Positions 25,917 through 34,685 of a stretch of DNA of 64,000 nucleotides are shown piece after piece (the stretch's first letter is position 1; each line of letters opens with the position of its first letter). Source of the stretch: an uncultured Bacilli bacterium. GTDB taxonomy: Bacteria; Bacillota_I; Bacilli_A; RF39; UBA660. Location of the stretch: assembly GCA_934129945.1 (NCBI GenBank), contig CAKOXC010000002.1, positions 1-64,000 of the forward strand. Reading direction: 5' to 3'. The notes under the pieces were generated by a model. That model was not told the origin of the DNA. It made no database searches and was given only the letters and a program-made list of their open reading frames with translations. Made by a program: the position numbers and the translations under genes.

Positions 25917-27349
25917 TGGGTAAATATAATGTTACAATTGGGCTTGAAATGCACTGCGAAGTTTCAAAAACTAATTCTAAAGTATTTTCAAGTGCTAGAA
26001 ATGAATATTCTGATTTAGCTAACTCTAATATTAGACCTATTGATATGGGATTTCCTGGAACTTTACCTGTATTAAATAAAGAATGTGTAAGAATGTCTTT
26101 AATGATGAGTGAAGTTCTTCATTGTCGCCAACCAGAATATGTTTATTTTGAAAGAAAAAACTATTATTATCCAGATATGCCAAAGAACTTTCAAATTACT
26201 CAAAATCCACCAGAAGATTGTGTAGGTATGAATGGTTATTTAGATATAATTCGTGATGATAATACTACTTTTAGAGTTGGAATAGATAATATTCACTTGG
26301 AAGAAGATGCTGCTAGTATGGATCACTTATATGATACTTCAACTATCGATTATAATAGAGCAGGTGTTCCTCTTTTAGAACTTGTTACAGAGCCTTGTAT
26401 AAAATCAGCTGATGATGCAGTAAGTTTTCTAGAATACATGCGCACAATTTATCAATATTGTAATATTTCAGAAGCTGATACTAAAAAAGGTCAAATAAGA
26501 TGTGATGTTAATATTTCAATATCAGATAATGAAGAGTTAGGAACAAAAGTAGAAATTAAAAACGTTAACTCTTTTGGTGGAGTTCATGATGCAATAGTAT
26601 ATGAAATAAAAAGACAATCTGAGTTAAAAGATGCTGGACGTTATGATGAAGTAGAACAAGAGACAAGACGTTGGGATGAAGAATCAGGTACAACTATTAG
26701 AATGCGTTCAAAAGTTGATGCTATTGATTATAAATATTTTGTAGAACCTAATATTCCAAGATATAAAGTAAGTAAAGAATGGTTAGAAGAAATTAGAAAA
26801 TCTATACCAGAATTACCTTATGAAAGAAAAGATAAATATATAACTAAGTATGGTTTATCAGCTTATGATGCTACTATTTTAGTTAAAGATAAAAATATTT
26901 CTGATTACTTTGAAAAATGCTTAGAAATTGGTATTGATGCAAAGATTGCATGTAACTGGGTAACCGTTAATATAGTTGGATATTTAAATAAGAATGAAAT
27001 GGATATTAGAGATTTCTATTTAACACCAGAAATGCTTAAATTTATTATTGATAATATGAATAATGGTACTATTTCATCAAAACAAGCTAAAGAAGTTTTC
27101 TTTAAAGTATTAGAAGAAGAAAAAGAACCTAAGAATTTCATTAGTAAAGAAAATGCTCAAATTTCTGATGCTAGTGAGTTAGAAAGTATTATTTTAGAAA
27201 TACTTAAAAATAATGAAAATCAAGTTAATGAATATAAAAATGGAAAAACTAATTTATTTGACTATTTTGTTGGTCAGGTTATGAAAAATACTCGTGGTAA
27301 AGCTAACCCAGTTATTACTAAAGAATTACTTCATAAAAAATTAGATTGA
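25916..27349 (+). CDS. gatB: Asp/Glu-tRNA amidotransferase subunit GatB
   Basis: Kinase-like subunit that binds the mischarged tRNA, activates the acyl group and transfers ammonia. Begins VTIGLEMHCEVSKTNSKVFS, as is typical, and continues with YYYPDMPKNFQITQ, LEEDAASMDH and DYNRAGVPLLELVTEP, all GatB landmarks. The C-terminal YqeY-like tail (from about 325) that contacts tRNA is complete. Length 477 aa is normal. The ATG overlaps the gatA stop (TAATG). With ND-AspRS it would complete Asn-tRNA(Asn) synthesis; it may also act on Glu-tRNA(Gln). Confidence 0.95.
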   Translation: MGKYNVTIGLEMHCEVSKTNSKVFSSARNEYSDLANSNIRPIDMGFPGTLPVLNKECVRMSLMMSEVLHCRQPEYVYFERKNYYYPDMPKNFQITQNPPEDCVGMNGYLDIIRDDNTTFRVGIDNIHLEEDAASMDHLYDTSTIDYNRAGVPLLELVTEPCIKSADDAVSFLEYMRTIYQYCNISEADTKKGQIRCDVNISISDNEELGTKVEIKNVNSFGGVHDAIVYEIKRQSELKDAGRYDEVEQETRRWDEESGTTIRMRSKVDAIDYKYFVEPNIPRYKVSKEWLEEIRKSIPELPYERKDKYITKYGLSAYDATILVKDKNISDYFEKCLEIGIDAKIACNWVTVNIVGYLNKNEMDIRDFYLTPEMLKFIIDNMNNGTISSKQAKEVFFKVLEEEKEPKNFISKENAQISDASELESIILEILKNNENQVNEYKNGKTNLFDYFVGQVMKNTRGKANPVITKELLHKKLD

Positions 27350-27365
27350 TTTATTGAGGGAGTTT

Positions 27366-27767
27366 ATGGAAAAAGTAAAAAATGATACAGAAAAAGATAT
27401 TTTATTAAAAACAATTTTAGAAAATATTTCATATAAAGAAGAGATGAATAAACTAAATGTACAACATGCTTATTATCAAAGTAGTTGCTCACATGTTGCT
27501 TTAAACATCGAAAATAGTGATTTTGATAGAGTTGATTTTAAGAAATGTTTATTATGTGGTAAAATTTTAAATTTTAAAGACATTACTATTAGAGAATTTA
27601 ATTTAAAATTATATGATAAAAGTGTTTGTGAAGAATATGATAATCAAGTTTTAGAATTTAAAGAAATTTTAAAAACTGAAAGTGATTTAGAAAGTGCTTT
27701 AACAACATATGAATGGAAACTAAGAGATTATAATAATTCTAAAGTTTTAAAAAGGACTCATAAATAA
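27366..27767 (+). CDS. Unknown 133-aa protein with Cys/His cluster
   Basis: Not recognised. The protein is highly charged and probably helical at both ends (EKVKNDTEKDILLKTILE and ESDLESALTTYEWKLRDY). Near residues 45-75 it has CSH followed about 23 residues later by CLLCGK, which could bind a zinc ion (Cys/His + Cys-x-x-Cys). ATG 27366 has GAGGGAG just upstream; the TTG at 27354 does not. It is 16 bases after gatB and ends in the operon terminator, so it belongs to the aspS-gatCAB transcript. A role in tRNA or translation is only suggested by position. Confidence 0.55.
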   Translation: MEKVKNDTEKDILLKTILENISYKEEMNKLNVQHAYYQSSCSHVALNIENSDFDRVDFKKCLLCGKILNFKDITIREFNLKLYDKSVCEEYDNQVLEFKEILKTESDLESALTTYEWKLRDYNNSKVLKRTHK

Positions 27768-27786
27768 TGAGTTCTTTATTTTTTTA
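27754..27786 (+). terminator. Terminator of the aspS-gatCAB operon
   Basis: GGACTCAT (27754-27761) pairs with ATGAGTTC (27767-27774) with one G-U, followed by TTTATTTTTTT. The stop codon of the last gene is in the loop. Confidence 0.8.
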
Positions 27787-27810
27787 ACAGGCAGGCAATT
27801 TTACAATAAG

Positions 27811-27839
27811 TTGACAAACTAGTATTTTTTTGCTATAAT
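27811..27839 (+). promoter_or_regulatory. Consensus sigma-A promoter with extended -10
   Basis: TTGACA (27811-27816), 17-base spacer ending in TGC, TATAAT (27834-27839). Drives the adenylate-forming enzyme gene. Confidence 0.85.
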
Positions 27840-27864
27840 TTTATTAATTAAGGGGGATTTTTAT

Positions 27865-29898
27865 ATGATATTTACAACAAAATTAGAACAAACAGGTGTA
27901 TTGCCTACTTATCATGTAGAAAAAGAAGTAGAGTTATTAGCAAAATTGGATAAAAATAAGCCTTCAACAAGAATTATTAGAACTAAAAGAGGGAAAAATG
28001 CTATAGCAGCATTAATGAATATAGAAAAGAATCATAATCACTCTTGGTATCAAGAGATTAAAAATATAGCTGAGAAAAATCCAAATGAATTAGCATTATT
28101 TTACAAAGGAAATAAAATTACATTTAATGAAATGATTAATAAAGCTGATGAACTTGCCAAATCTTTAGCTAAAATGGGAATTAAAAAAGGCGACTCTATA
28201 CCAGCATGTCTTGCAAATACTCCAGAATTTGTTTATTTAATTTTAGCAATTAATAAACTTGGAGCTAAAATAACTTTATTTGGAGATCATTTTGATCATG
28301 AATATATAAAAGAAATATTAAATAATTGTACTAAAAAAGTTTTCTTTGCCTCTGATGATTTTTATGAAAATATTAAAGATGTAGTAGAAAATCATGATTT
28401 TGATAATAGAGTTATATTTTCACTTGCTGATTCACTACCTAAAAATCCTAAAGAATGTGATGAATATGAAGAGTCTTTAGATAAATATTATTATATTGAT
28501 AATAGAGCTAAAGAATTTAAAGCTAAAGATAACAGTATATTGTTGTTTGATGAATTTAAAAATTATGGAGAAGATTATGATCAAGTTATAAATGATGACA
28601 ATGATTTAGATACTGACTTTTTAATTACTTTTACAAGTGGTTCAACAAAAGTTGGGAGACCGAAAGCCATTATTCACTCAAATAGAAGTCTTATAACTTG
28701 TGGTATATTTCATCAGCCAAAATATTCTGGTAATCCCGAAATAAAAGGCTTAAGAGGACTTGCACATATTCATACTGAATCAAATACTGATGTAATTACA
28801 TGTATTTCAGATAATTTAATGCAAATCTGGAGTGTTGCTTTAGAGCCTGTATATGGGAAAAATACATTCTTAGACATTTTATTTTTAAACAAACCAAATT
28901 ATTGTAATGCTACAACAACTCATATAATTGAAGCTGCTAAAGAATATTTAATAGAAAAGAAATTTAGTGGTAGAAAATTACCTTGGTTACTTGCATTATT
29001 TGCCGTTGGAGAACCTACTTCAAAAGGTGAAGAAAAATTTATTAATATGTTTTTGAAAAAAACAAAAGCTGGTAGTGGTATAAAGATTAAAGGATTATCT
29101 CTTCCATATACAACATTATCTATCGGTGGCGGAGATACAGAACATGGAGGAATTTATTATTCTTTATGGAAAAGTTTTTATGAAAAACTATATGCCCCAG
29201 TTTTAAAGGGAAAAGAATATGGAATGCAACCTGTTCCTTATGCTCATGTTAGTTGTTTTAAAAAATTGCCAAATGGTCTTTATGAAGAGTGTAATTATAA
29301 TGAAATGGGATTAATTGCATCAAATTCAGCTACTACTTTTAAAGGGTATCAAAATAATATCAACGCTGTTAAAAATAAGATAATAATGGATACATATGGT
29401 AGAGAATGGCTTTCTAATGATGTTTATGGTTATATTGATAATCTTGGAACTGTTCATGTAAAAGATCGTAGCGAAAATAATATAAAATTAGATGCTTATA
29501 ATAATATTGAAAATTATAAAATAGCAGATATTATTCTAGAAGATACAAAAAATATTCTATCCTGTACAGTTTCTAAAGTCATTGAAAATGATATAGAAAT
29601 TCCTATTATTAATGTAGAATTTCAACCTTTTAAAGAAAAAAGTGATGAATATGTTATTAATTCATTAAAAAATAGATTATATGCTAAGTTGCCTGCAAAT
29701 ATTGTAGATGAGATAATGAATAAAATAAAAGTTAGAATATTTGACAATAAAAAATCATTTCCAGTAAGTGGTAGTGGTAAAAGAGGTTATGGAGCTATTG
29801 ATGAAATGTATTTAGATAATACTTTTGATTTATTAAATTATGGCATATCTAAAGACACTGAAGCAATTTATTCAAAAAAATTAATAAAAAATAAATAA
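27865..29898 (+). CDS. AMP-binding (adenylate-forming) enzyme, acyl-CoA synthetase-like
   Basis: ANL-superfamily enzyme. Residues about 55-170 carry the N-terminal AMP-binding subdomain (ITFNEMINKADELAKSLAKMG). The P-loop TFTSGSTKVGRPKAIIHS lies near 253-270 and the SIGGGDTEHGG region near 420. The C-terminal lid has VKDRSENNIKL near 536 in place of the usual grD(r)iK motif and ends with SGSGKRGYGAI where the catalytic Lys is expected. The protein is longer (677 aa) than typical acyl-CoA synthetases, with an N-terminal extension of about 55 residues. Substrate unknown: a fatty or aryl acid for CoA, or a carrier. Monocistronic, from a consensus promoter with an AGGGGG ribosome site, suggesting substantial expression. 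Confidence 0.75.
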   Translation: MIFTTKLEQTGVLPTYHVEKEVELLAKLDKNKPSTRIIRTKRGKNAIAALMNIEKNHNHSWYQEIKNIAEKNPNELALFYKGNKITFNEMINKADELAKSLAKMGIKKGDSIPACLANTPEFVYLILAINKLGAKITLFGDHFDHEYIKEILNNCTKKVFFASDDFYENIKDVVENHDFDNRVIFSLADSLPKNPKECDEYEESLDKYYYIDNRAKEFKAKDNSILLFDEFKNYGEDYDQVINDDNDLDTDFLITFTSGSTKVGRPKAIIHSNRSLITCGIFHQPKYSGNPEIKGLRGLAHIHTESNTDVITCISDNLMQIWSVALEPVYGKNTFLDILFLNKPNYCNATTTHIIEAAKEYLIEKKFSGRKLPWLLALFAVGEPTSKGEEKFINMFLKKTKAGSGIKIKGLSLPYTTLSIGGGDTEHGGIYYSLWKSFYEKLYAPVLKGKEYGMQPVPYAHVSCFKKLPNGLYEECNYNEMGLIASNSATTFKGYQNNINAVKNKIIMDTYGREWLSNDVYGYIDNLGTVHVKDRSENNIKLDAYNNIENYKIADIILEDTKNILSCTVSKVIENDIEIPIINVEFQPFKEKSDEYVINSLKNRLYAKLPANIVDEIMNKIKVRIFDNKKSFPVSGSGKRGYGAIDEMYLDNTFDLLNYGISKDTEAIYSKKLIKNK

Positions 29899-29903
29899 AA
29901 TTT

Positions 29904-29936
29904 TAAATCTATCATATAAAAATGATAGATTTTTTG
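29904..29936 (+). terminator. Terminator after the AMP-binding enzyme gene
   Basis: AAATCTATCAT (29905-29915) pairs with ATGATAGATTT (29922-29932), then T-run. Confidence 0.8.
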
Positions 29937-29970
29937 TTATAATGAAATATATAGTAAAAGAGGTTTTAGT

Positions 29971-31782
29971 ATGGTATATATTTTTATCACGAGTTTAATT
30001 TATTTAATAACAATTGCATGTATTTATTTTTCAAAGAAAAGGATAAATAATGTTGATAATAAACTTTATTCAATTATTATAGTTTTAAATATAATAGGTG
30101 TTATTATTGACATATCACAGTATTATTTAATAATATTTAACGTCTCGGATTATATAATTCATTTTGCTTCAAGATTATTTTTATTATATATATTAACCTG
30201 GACTTCAACTTATTGTTTATATGTCCTTTCTATAAGAAGAAATAATGATCAGTTGCTTCACAAAAACAAAATATCAATTTTACTATTTATAACTTATATC
30301 TTTTTCTTCTTTTTATTAATGTTTTTACCATTAAATTATAATGTCAATATGAAAGGCCAAATGTATACTTATGGTCCTGCTATAAATACAACTTATTTTA
30401 TAGTAACTTATTATATATATTTAATGTTTGTAAGTATTTTTATAGCATTAAAATACAATAAAAAAGATAAAAATAAATATTTTCCAGTTTTTGTATTTTT
30501 AATTGCTGGTGGAATTAGTACTTTTTTACAAGGTATTAATCCATATTTACTATTAACTTCTCCAGTAGAATCATTTATTACAGTGCTAACTTACTTCTTT
30601 ATAGAAAATCCTGATATGCAAATGATAAAACAATTAGAAAATGCTAATGTTCAAGCTGAAAAAGCAAATCGAGCAAAATCAGATTTCTTATCAAGTATGA
30701 GCCATGAAATAAGAACACCATTAAATGCAATTATTGGATTTTCAGAAGCAATTAAAAATGATAATACTGTAGAAGAATGTCAAAATGATGCGAACGATAT
30801 TATAATGGCCTCCCAAAACTTACTTGAAATAATTAATGGTATATTAGATATTTCTAAAATTGAAGCTGAAAAAATGGAAATAGTAAATGTTAATTATAAT
30901 TTAAAGAAAACATGTGAGAATTTAGCAAAATTAGTAAAACCTAGAATTGGTGAAAAACCAATTGAACTTAAAGTAAATATAGCAGAAGATATTCCAGATA
31001 TATTATATGGTGATATGGGCAAAGTAAAAGAAGTTATAACAAACATTCTAACAAATGCTGTAAAATATACAGAAAAAGGTACAATTGAATTTAAAGTTAG
31101 TTGTATTAATCAAAAAGATATATCAACAATATTTATTTCTGTAACAGATACAGGACGTGGAATAAAAGAAGAAAATATTAAGAAATTATTTACAAAATTT
31201 CAAAGACTTGATGAAGATAGAAATACAACAATTGAAGGGACAGGACTAGGACTTGCCATAACAAAATCATTAGTAGAAATGATGGGTGGCAAAATAATAG
31301 TACAAAGTGAATATGGAAAAGGAAGTAAATTTAGTATTTATTTAAAGCAAAAAATAGTAAATATTGTTTTAGAAGAAGAGAGTATAGAAAAAGTAGAAGA
31401 TAAATTAGATTTTACAGGAAAGAAAGTTCTTTTAGTAGATGATAATAATCTAAACTTAAAAGTAGCAGCAAGATTACTAAAAGAATATAACTTAGAACCA
31501 GAACTAATAGATAGTGGATTTGCTTGTTTAGAGAAAATTCAAGAAGGAAGTAAATATGATTTAATCCTACTGGATGATATGATGCCAAAAATGAGTGGAG
31601 TAGAAACATTTAAAAAATTAAAAGAAATAAATGGATTTAATATGCCAGTTGTAATATTAACGGCAAATGCCATATCAGGAATGAAAGAAAAATATTTAGA
31701 AGAAGGATTTAATGATTATCTAGCAAAACCAATAGATAAAGTAGAATTAAAAAGAGTTTTAAATCATTATTTGAGTAAATAA
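29971..31782 (+). CDS. Hybrid sensor histidine kinase / response regulator, 7TM input
   Basis: Seven membrane segments fill residues 1-215 with no large extracellular domain, so the signal is probably sensed in or near the membrane. Then HisKA with the phospho-acceptor His in SMSHEIRTPLNAIIGF (about 244), HATPase with N box ILTNAVKY, G1 TDTGRGIK and G2 EGTGLGLAI, and a fused receiver domain (about 470-600) with VDDN, phospho-acceptor Asp in LLDDMMPKMSG (about 534), and PID after the conserved Lys in LAKPID. There is no output domain and no separate regulator gene beside it, so phosphate must pass to a protein encoded elsewhere. GAGG precedes ATG 29971. Confidence 0.9.
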   Translation: MVYIFITSLIYLITIACIYFSKKRINNVDNKLYSIIIVLNIIGVIIDISQYYLIIFNVSDYIIHFASRLFLLYILTWTSTYCLYVLSIRRNNDQLLHKNKISILLFITYIFFFFLLMFLPLNYNVNMKGQMYTYGPAINTTYFIVTYYIYLMFVSIFIALKYNKKDKNKYFPVFVFLIAGGISTFLQGINPYLLLTSPVESFITVLTYFFIENPDMQMIKQLENANVQAEKANRAKSDFLSSMSHEIRTPLNAIIGFSEAIKNDNTVEECQNDANDIIMASQNLLEIINGILDISKIEAEKMEIVNVNYNLKKTCENLAKLVKPRIGEKPIELKVNIAEDIPDILYGDMGKVKEVITNILTNAVKYTEKGTIEFKVSCINQKDISTIFISVTDTGRGIKEENIKKLFTKFQRLDEDRNTTIEGTGLGLAITKSLVEMMGGKIIVQSEYGKGSKFSIYLKQKIVNIVLEEESIEKVEDKLDFTGKKVLLVDDNNLNLKVAARLLKEYNLEPELIDSGFACLEKIQEGSKYDLILLDDMMPKMSGVETFKKLKEINGFNMPVVILTANAISGMKEKYLEEGFNDYLAKPIDKVELKRVLNHYLSK

Positions 31783-31792
31783 TTTAATAACT

Positions 31793-31816
31793 AAGGGTTT
31801 TAAAACCCTTTTTTAT
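31793..31816 (+). terminator. Terminator after the hybrid kinase gene
   Basis: AAGGGTTTT and AAAACCCTT (31793-31810) form a perfect 9-bp stem-loop followed by TTTTTAT. Confidence 0.8.
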
Positions 31817-31855
31817 ATGTTATACTAATATTAATAATAAAAGAGGTGCTTGATA

Positions 31856-33766
31856 GTGTTTGGAAAAATTTTATTTATTGGTGAGAATATAGCTCATGTA
31901 CAAAATTTAGGAAGTAGTAATGCTGCTGCAGATTTAATGAATGTTAATGTTATTTTTGAAGCTCCTGATCAAAGGATTTTAGGTGAAATTACTGAAGTAA
32001 ATCCTGATTTATTTAAGATCAGATTTTTAGGAGAATACATTGATGGAAGATATGTTAACGGTGTTATACGTAAACCTTTATTATCTTCTAAAATTAGAAT
32101 AATTAATAATGAAGAATTAATGGAAATAGTAGGTAAGCTTTCTGATAAATCATTTTTATTAGGTAGAAGTGCTATTTATAAGAATTTTAATGTATGTCCT
32201 TCTATTAATGGTATTTTTTCAAATCATTTTGCAATATTTGGAAATACTGGTAGTGGTAAATCATGTGGTGTTGCAAGAATAGTTCAAAACCTATTTTCTA
32301 ATCCTTATTTAACATCATATAATGCTAATGTTTTCATATTTGATGCTTATGGTGAATATAAGAATGCATTTAGTTCTATTAATCGTATTAACCAAAATTA
32401 CTCATATAAGTTTGTAACAACGAATCCTGTAGACAATGATGATTTTTTATTGCAAATTCCGGTTAATCTTTTAAATAATGATGATTTTGCTTTATTGTTG
32501 CAAGCAAGCACTCATTCACAACTTCCAATTATTGAAAGAACTTTAAGACTTGCCAAAATATTCTCACAACAGGATGAAACAGCAAAAAAATATAAAAATC
32601 ACTTAATAGCTAAAGCATTACTTGCTGTATTATTTTCAAATCAAACAACAAGCGCTAAGAAAAATCAAATTTTTACAATAATTGAAGTATGTCACACAGA
32701 AGATTTTGATTTTGATACACAAATTAATGGACTTGGTTATTCTAGAACTTTTTCTGAATGTTTTGAAATAGATTCAAATGGTTATTTTGGTGAAAGTGTT
32801 TTAATTACTGAATACATTCTTAAAAATATTGAAGATCGTTATGAAGAGTGTGAAGAACCAAAAGAATATTCTTTTTCTTTAAAAGACTTTGCACAAGCTT
32901 TAGAGTTTACTTTAATTAGTGAAGGTTTTCAAAATAATACTAACTTGTATGATGATGCTATTATACTTAAAGTTAGAATTAATTCAATTATAAATAGTAA
33001 AGTTGGAAATTATTTTGTTAATAAAGGATATGTTCCTCTTGATAAATTTATTGCTGATCTTGTTATGAAAAATGGCAGAAAATCTCAAATTATTAATATT
33101 AACTTAGAAGATGTTGATGATGTTTATGCTAAAGTTATGGTTAAAATTATGGCGAGAATTTTATATGAATTCTGTAAAACTAGAACTCAAAGAGCTTCAA
33201 TTCCATTCCATTTATTCTTAGAAGAAGCTCATAGATATATCCAAAAGGATACAGATACATTCTTAATTGGTTATAATATATTTGAACGTATAGCTAAAGA
33301 AGGACGTAAATATGGTACTCTTTTAGGTATTATTTCACAAAGACCAGTAGAATTATCTGATACAGTTATTTCACAGGTTTCAAATTTCTTGATATTTAAA
33401 ATGACACATCCAAAGGATATTAAATACATAGAAGAAATGTTACCAAATATTTCAGCTGATGTTATTGAAAAACAAAAAACATTACAGCCAGGTACTTGTG
33501 TCGGATTTGGTGGCGGTTTTAAAATTCCAATGATTATTAAACTTGATATGCCAAACCCAACTCCATATTCTTCCAATGCTGATGTATCTAAATGTTGGGC
33601 TTTAAAAACAGCTAATACAAATAATCAGCCAATAAATACTACTCAAGGTGGAAGCTTCAATCCGACAAGTAGTGTAAATACTCAAAATACCCCTACAAAT
33701 CCTTCAATTGCTAAACAATTAAATGGGATTTCTTCTATTACAACTGATAATTCAGTTGCTAGTTAA
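31856..33766 (+). CDS. HerA-like (DUF87) ATPase
   Basis: Residues 1-95 form a beta-barrel HAS-type domain (KILFIGENIAHVQNLG onward). The ATPase core has Walker A FGNTGSGKSCG near 133, FIFDAYGEY, and Walker B FLFLEEAHRYI near 460 followed by KYGTLLGIISQRP, all typical of HerA/FtsK-like DNA translocases. Residues beyond about 585 are a low-complexity Thr/Asn/Ser/Gln tail. Related proteins work with NurA-type or Sir2-type nucleases in repair or phage defence; no such partner is adjacent, so the role is open. GTG 31856 with GAGGTG eight bases before is preferred over TTG 31850. Confidence 0.8.
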   Translation: MFGKILFIGENIAHVQNLGSSNAAADLMNVNVIFEAPDQRILGEITEVNPDLFKIRFLGEYIDGRYVNGVIRKPLLSSKIRIINNEELMEIVGKLSDKSFLLGRSAIYKNFNVCPSINGIFSNHFAIFGNTGSGKSCGVARIVQNLFSNPYLTSYNANVFIFDAYGEYKNAFSSINRINQNYSYKFVTTNPVDNDDFLLQIPVNLLNNDDFALLLQASTHSQLPIIERTLRLAKIFSQQDETAKKYKNHLIAKALLAVLFSNQTTSAKKNQIFTIIEVCHTEDFDFDTQINGLGYSRTFSECFEIDSNGYFGESVLITEYILKNIEDRYEECEEPKEYSFSLKDFAQALEFTLISEGFQNNTNLYDDAIILKVRINSIINSKVGNYFVNKGYVPLDKFIADLVMKNGRKSQIININLEDVDDVYAKVMVKIMARILYEFCKTRTQRASIPFHLFLEEAHRYIQKDTDTFLIGYNIFERIAKEGRKYGTLLGIISQRPVELSDTVISQVSNFLIFKMTHPKDIKYIEEMLPNISADVIEKQKTLQPGTCVGFGGGFKIPMIIKLDMPNPTPYSSNADVSKCWALKTANTNNQPINTTQGGSFNPTSSVNTQNTPTNPSIAKQLNGISSITTDNSVAS

Positions 33767-33811
33767 AAATTAATTATAGATTTTTCTAAATTAGTATGCT
33801 ATACTTAAATT

Positions 33812-33984
33812 ACCTAAAGATAATAGTTTGTCTTACATAAAACCGACTATGTGATATCTTGGGAATCTAATTGGGTTGTGGTGTTGAATAACGGATCATT
33901 GATCCGGGCTCCTAAAGCAATTCATGTGATGCCCACCTGCCGAGCGCGGGCTTTTATCACAGGCAGACTTTTCTTTAGGTTTTA
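33812..33984 (+). ncRNA. ssrS: 6S RNA
   Basis: A non-coding region of unusually high GC for this genome. It starts just after an extended -10 (TGCTATACT, 33797-33805) and is closed by CCTAAAG (33813-33819) pairing with CTTTAGG (33973-33979), followed by TTTTATT. The interior can form a long interrupted hairpin with CGGATCATTGATCCGGGCTC near the apex side and a central bubble, as 6S RNA does to mimic an open promoter and bind RNA polymerase. Position next to tcdA and rarA matches Bacillus, where 6S-1 lies between yrvM and yrvN. Assigned from structure and context; not from a covariance search. Confidence 0.8.
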
Positions 33985-33998
33985 TTATGGAGGAAATT

Positions 33999-34685
33999 AT
34001 GTTTGATAGATTAAAATTAATAACTGACGATAAATTATTAAATGCTTTTAAAAATATTAAAATTCTTTTAGTTGGTGTTGGTGGAGTAGGAGGATATGCT
34101 TTAGAATGCTTGGTTAGAAGTGGGTTTCTAAATATTACAATAATAGATCATGATGTAGTAGATTTAAGTAATTTAAATAGACAAATAATATCACTTCATT
34201 CAAATATAGGGCTTAAAAAAGTAGATATAGCCAAGAAAAGAGCTCTAGATATCAATCCTGATGCTAATATTAATATTATTGATGATTTTTTACTACCAGA
34301 CAATATAGATAATTTATTAAGAGAAAAATATGATTATATAATTGATGCCTGTGATACAATAACTGCAAAAGTAGAATTAATAAAATATGCTAGTGTACAC
34401 AATATTAAATTAATTACATCAATGGGTACAGGAAATAGATTTGATTCTACAAAACTTACAATTACAAAATTAAGTAAAACTTCTAATGATCCTTTAGCTA
34501 AAAATTTAAGAAGGATATTAAAAGAGAAAAACATAAGAGTAAACCCGAATGTAGTATGGAGTAGTGAATTACCAATTAAAAACCATAATAGAACTCCGGG
34601 GAGTATTATTTTAGTACCAATGCAAGCAGGAAACTTATGTGCCTCATTTATAATTAGTGACATAAAAAAAGAATTATTTAAGTAA
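33999..34685 (+). CDS. tcdA: tRNA threonylcarbamoyladenosine dehydratase TcdA (ThiF/E1 family)
   Basis: ATP-dependent cyclisation of t6A to ct6A at tRNA position 37. The Rossmann ATP site LLVGVGGVGGYALECLVRSG (about 24-43), followed by DHDVVDLSNLNRQII and DACDTITAKVELI, is characteristic. KKVDIAKKRALDINP completes the E1-like signature. Length 228 aa is slightly short of the usual 250-270. ATG 33999 with GGAGG is preferred over the ATG 12 bases earlier, which would contain the ribosome site. It is 14 bases past 6S RNA and overlaps convergent gpsA by 12 bases. Confidence 0.88.
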   Translation: MFDRLKLITDDKLLNAFKNIKILLVGVGGVGGYALECLVRSGFLNITIIDHDVVDLSNLNRQIISLHSNIGLKKVDIAKKRALDINPDANINIIDDFLLPDNIDNLLREKYDYIIDACDTITAKVELIKYASVHNIKLITSMGTGNRFDSTKLTITKLSKTSNDPLAKNLRRILKEKNIRVNPNVVWSSELPIKNHNRTPGSIILVPMQAGNLCASFIISDIKKELFK

